NCBI GenBank assembly: GCA_001768675.1
Contig: MELN01000008.1
Location: forward strand, 27,609-33,511
Reading direction: 5' to 3'
From: Actinobacteria bacterium RBG_16_64_13
GTDB taxonomy: Bacteria; Actinomycetota; Thermoleophilia; RBG-16-64-13
DNA: 5,903 nt
Each line of letters opens with the position of its first letter. Positions within the stretch are counted from its first letter, which is position 1. Of this stretch, positions 5,522 to 5,903 are shown one piece after another. A program made the translations under genes and the position numbers. Under the pieces are notes generated by a model. The model saw only the letters and a program-made list of their open reading frames with translations. It was not told where the DNA came from and did no database searches.

Positions 5522-5857
5522 TCAGTTGGCGGAGAGCGCCTCGGTCAACTCGGGAAAGATGGAGAAGATCCCGTCGAACCCGGTGATGTGAAAGATCTTG
5601 AGCAGGAACGGATCGCCCACGACCAGACGGAAGTCGCCCCCGTTGATCTGCGTCTGCTGAAGCACACCCACCAGCACGCCGAGCGCGGTGGAGTCGATGA
5701 AGTGCACCTCGGAAAGATCGAGAACCAGCCGGCCCTTGCCGGCCACATACGCGTCAAGGGCCTCTTTGAGCCGCGGAGCCGTGTAAACGTCGAGGTCGCC
5801 CTCGGCCTGGACGACTACCGCGCTGTCCCTCGTATCGGTGCTAATGGATAGACTCAA
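5522..5857 (-). CDS. STAS-domain anti-sigma factor antagonist
   Basis: This 111-residue protein is a single STAS domain of the SpoIIAA/RsbV type. Such proteins bind an anti-sigma kinase of the RsbW/SpoIIAB type and so free the sigma factor; phosphorylation of a conserved serine switches them off. Visible are AEGDLDVYTAPRLKEAL at 18-34, the core strand LVLDLSEVHFIDSTALG at 44-60 with phosphoacceptor candidate Ser56 followed by Thr57, the same D-S-T arrangement as RsbV, and a C-terminal helix. Ala58 replaces the usual Gly. The start is TTG 5857 with GGGGG 7 bases upstream; the protein contains no internal Met, so a non-ATG start within the window is unavoidable unless it begins beyond the edge. 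No anti-sigma kinase or sigma factor is seen nearby, so the regulon is unknown. A 118-base structured spacer separates it from topA, so it may be transcribed separately. Confidence 0.9.
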   Translation of the reverse strand: MSLSISTDTRDSAVVVQAEGDLDVYTAPRLKEALDAYVAGKGRLVLDLSEVHFIDSTALGVLVGVLQQTQINGGDFRLVVGDPFLLKIFHITGFDGIFSIFPELTEALSAN

Positions 5858-5880
5858 GCGCTTTCCCCCAGTAACAGGAG

Positions 5881-5902
5881 CCGGCCCTGGAGAACCGGCC
5901 GG
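5881..5902 (-). other. GC-rich inverted repeat upstream of the STAS gene
   Basis: CCGGCC (5881-5886) pairs with GGCCGG (5897-5902) around a 10-base loop at the window edge. It may be the end of an upstream transcript or a leader structure. With sequence missing beyond 5903, nothing firmer can be said. Confidence 0.3.
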
Positions 5903-5903
5903 G

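Noticed and set aside
4897..5586. A 229-codon plus-strand open frame crossing the topA 5' end, the spacer and the STAS 3' end.
   Set aside because: It spans three unrelated segments of the opposite strand and has no recognisable domain; its continuity reflects low stop frequency.

Overview
This is a GC-rich bacterial chromosomal segment in which every credible gene lies on the minus strand, reading from high to low coordinates. The order is a stand-alone STAS-domain anti-sigma factor antagonist (5857-5522), type IA DNA topoisomerase I (5403-3100), thymidylate kinase (3081-2341), DNA polymerase III delta' subunit (2250-1129) and a PSP1/RicT (YaaT)-family protein (from 1128, running off the window at base 1). 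No tRNA, rRNA, mobile element or CRISPR array was seen, and there is no gene-free stretch over 300 bases. The non-coding pieces are 46 bases at the right edge, 118 bases between the STAS gene and topA, 18 bases between topA and tmk, 90 bases between tmk and holB, and none between holB and ricT.

The order tmk, holB, ricT matches the Bacillus subtilis neighbourhood tmk-yaaQ-yaaR-holB-yaaT, without the two small genes. The very high GC, strong Shine-Dalgarno sequences, a RicT homologue and a TopA with a Lys/Arg/Ala/Thr-rich tail together suggest a deep-branching actinobacterial lineage (Coriobacteriia- or Thermoleophilia-like) or a relative. That placement is inference, made without any database search.

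The four right-to-left genes topA-tmk-holB-ricT look like one housekeeping unit. TopA relaxes negatively supercoiled DNA, thymidylate kinase makes dTDP for dTTP synthesis, delta' belongs to the clamp loader, and RicT in Bacillus is a partner of RNase Y in mRNA maturation. The STAS gene is separated from topA by a structured spacer, and no cognate anti-sigma kinase is visible.

Nothing here is clearly a new system. The points most worth a second look are the archaeal-like character of the topoisomerase, the Arg-Gly-rich tail and extra cysteine cluster on the RicT homologue, the thymidylate kinase N-terminal extension supported by a perfect ribosome binding site, a 16-base direct repeat in the tmk-holB gap, two mutually exclusive hairpins before topA, and non-ATG starts in four of the five genes.
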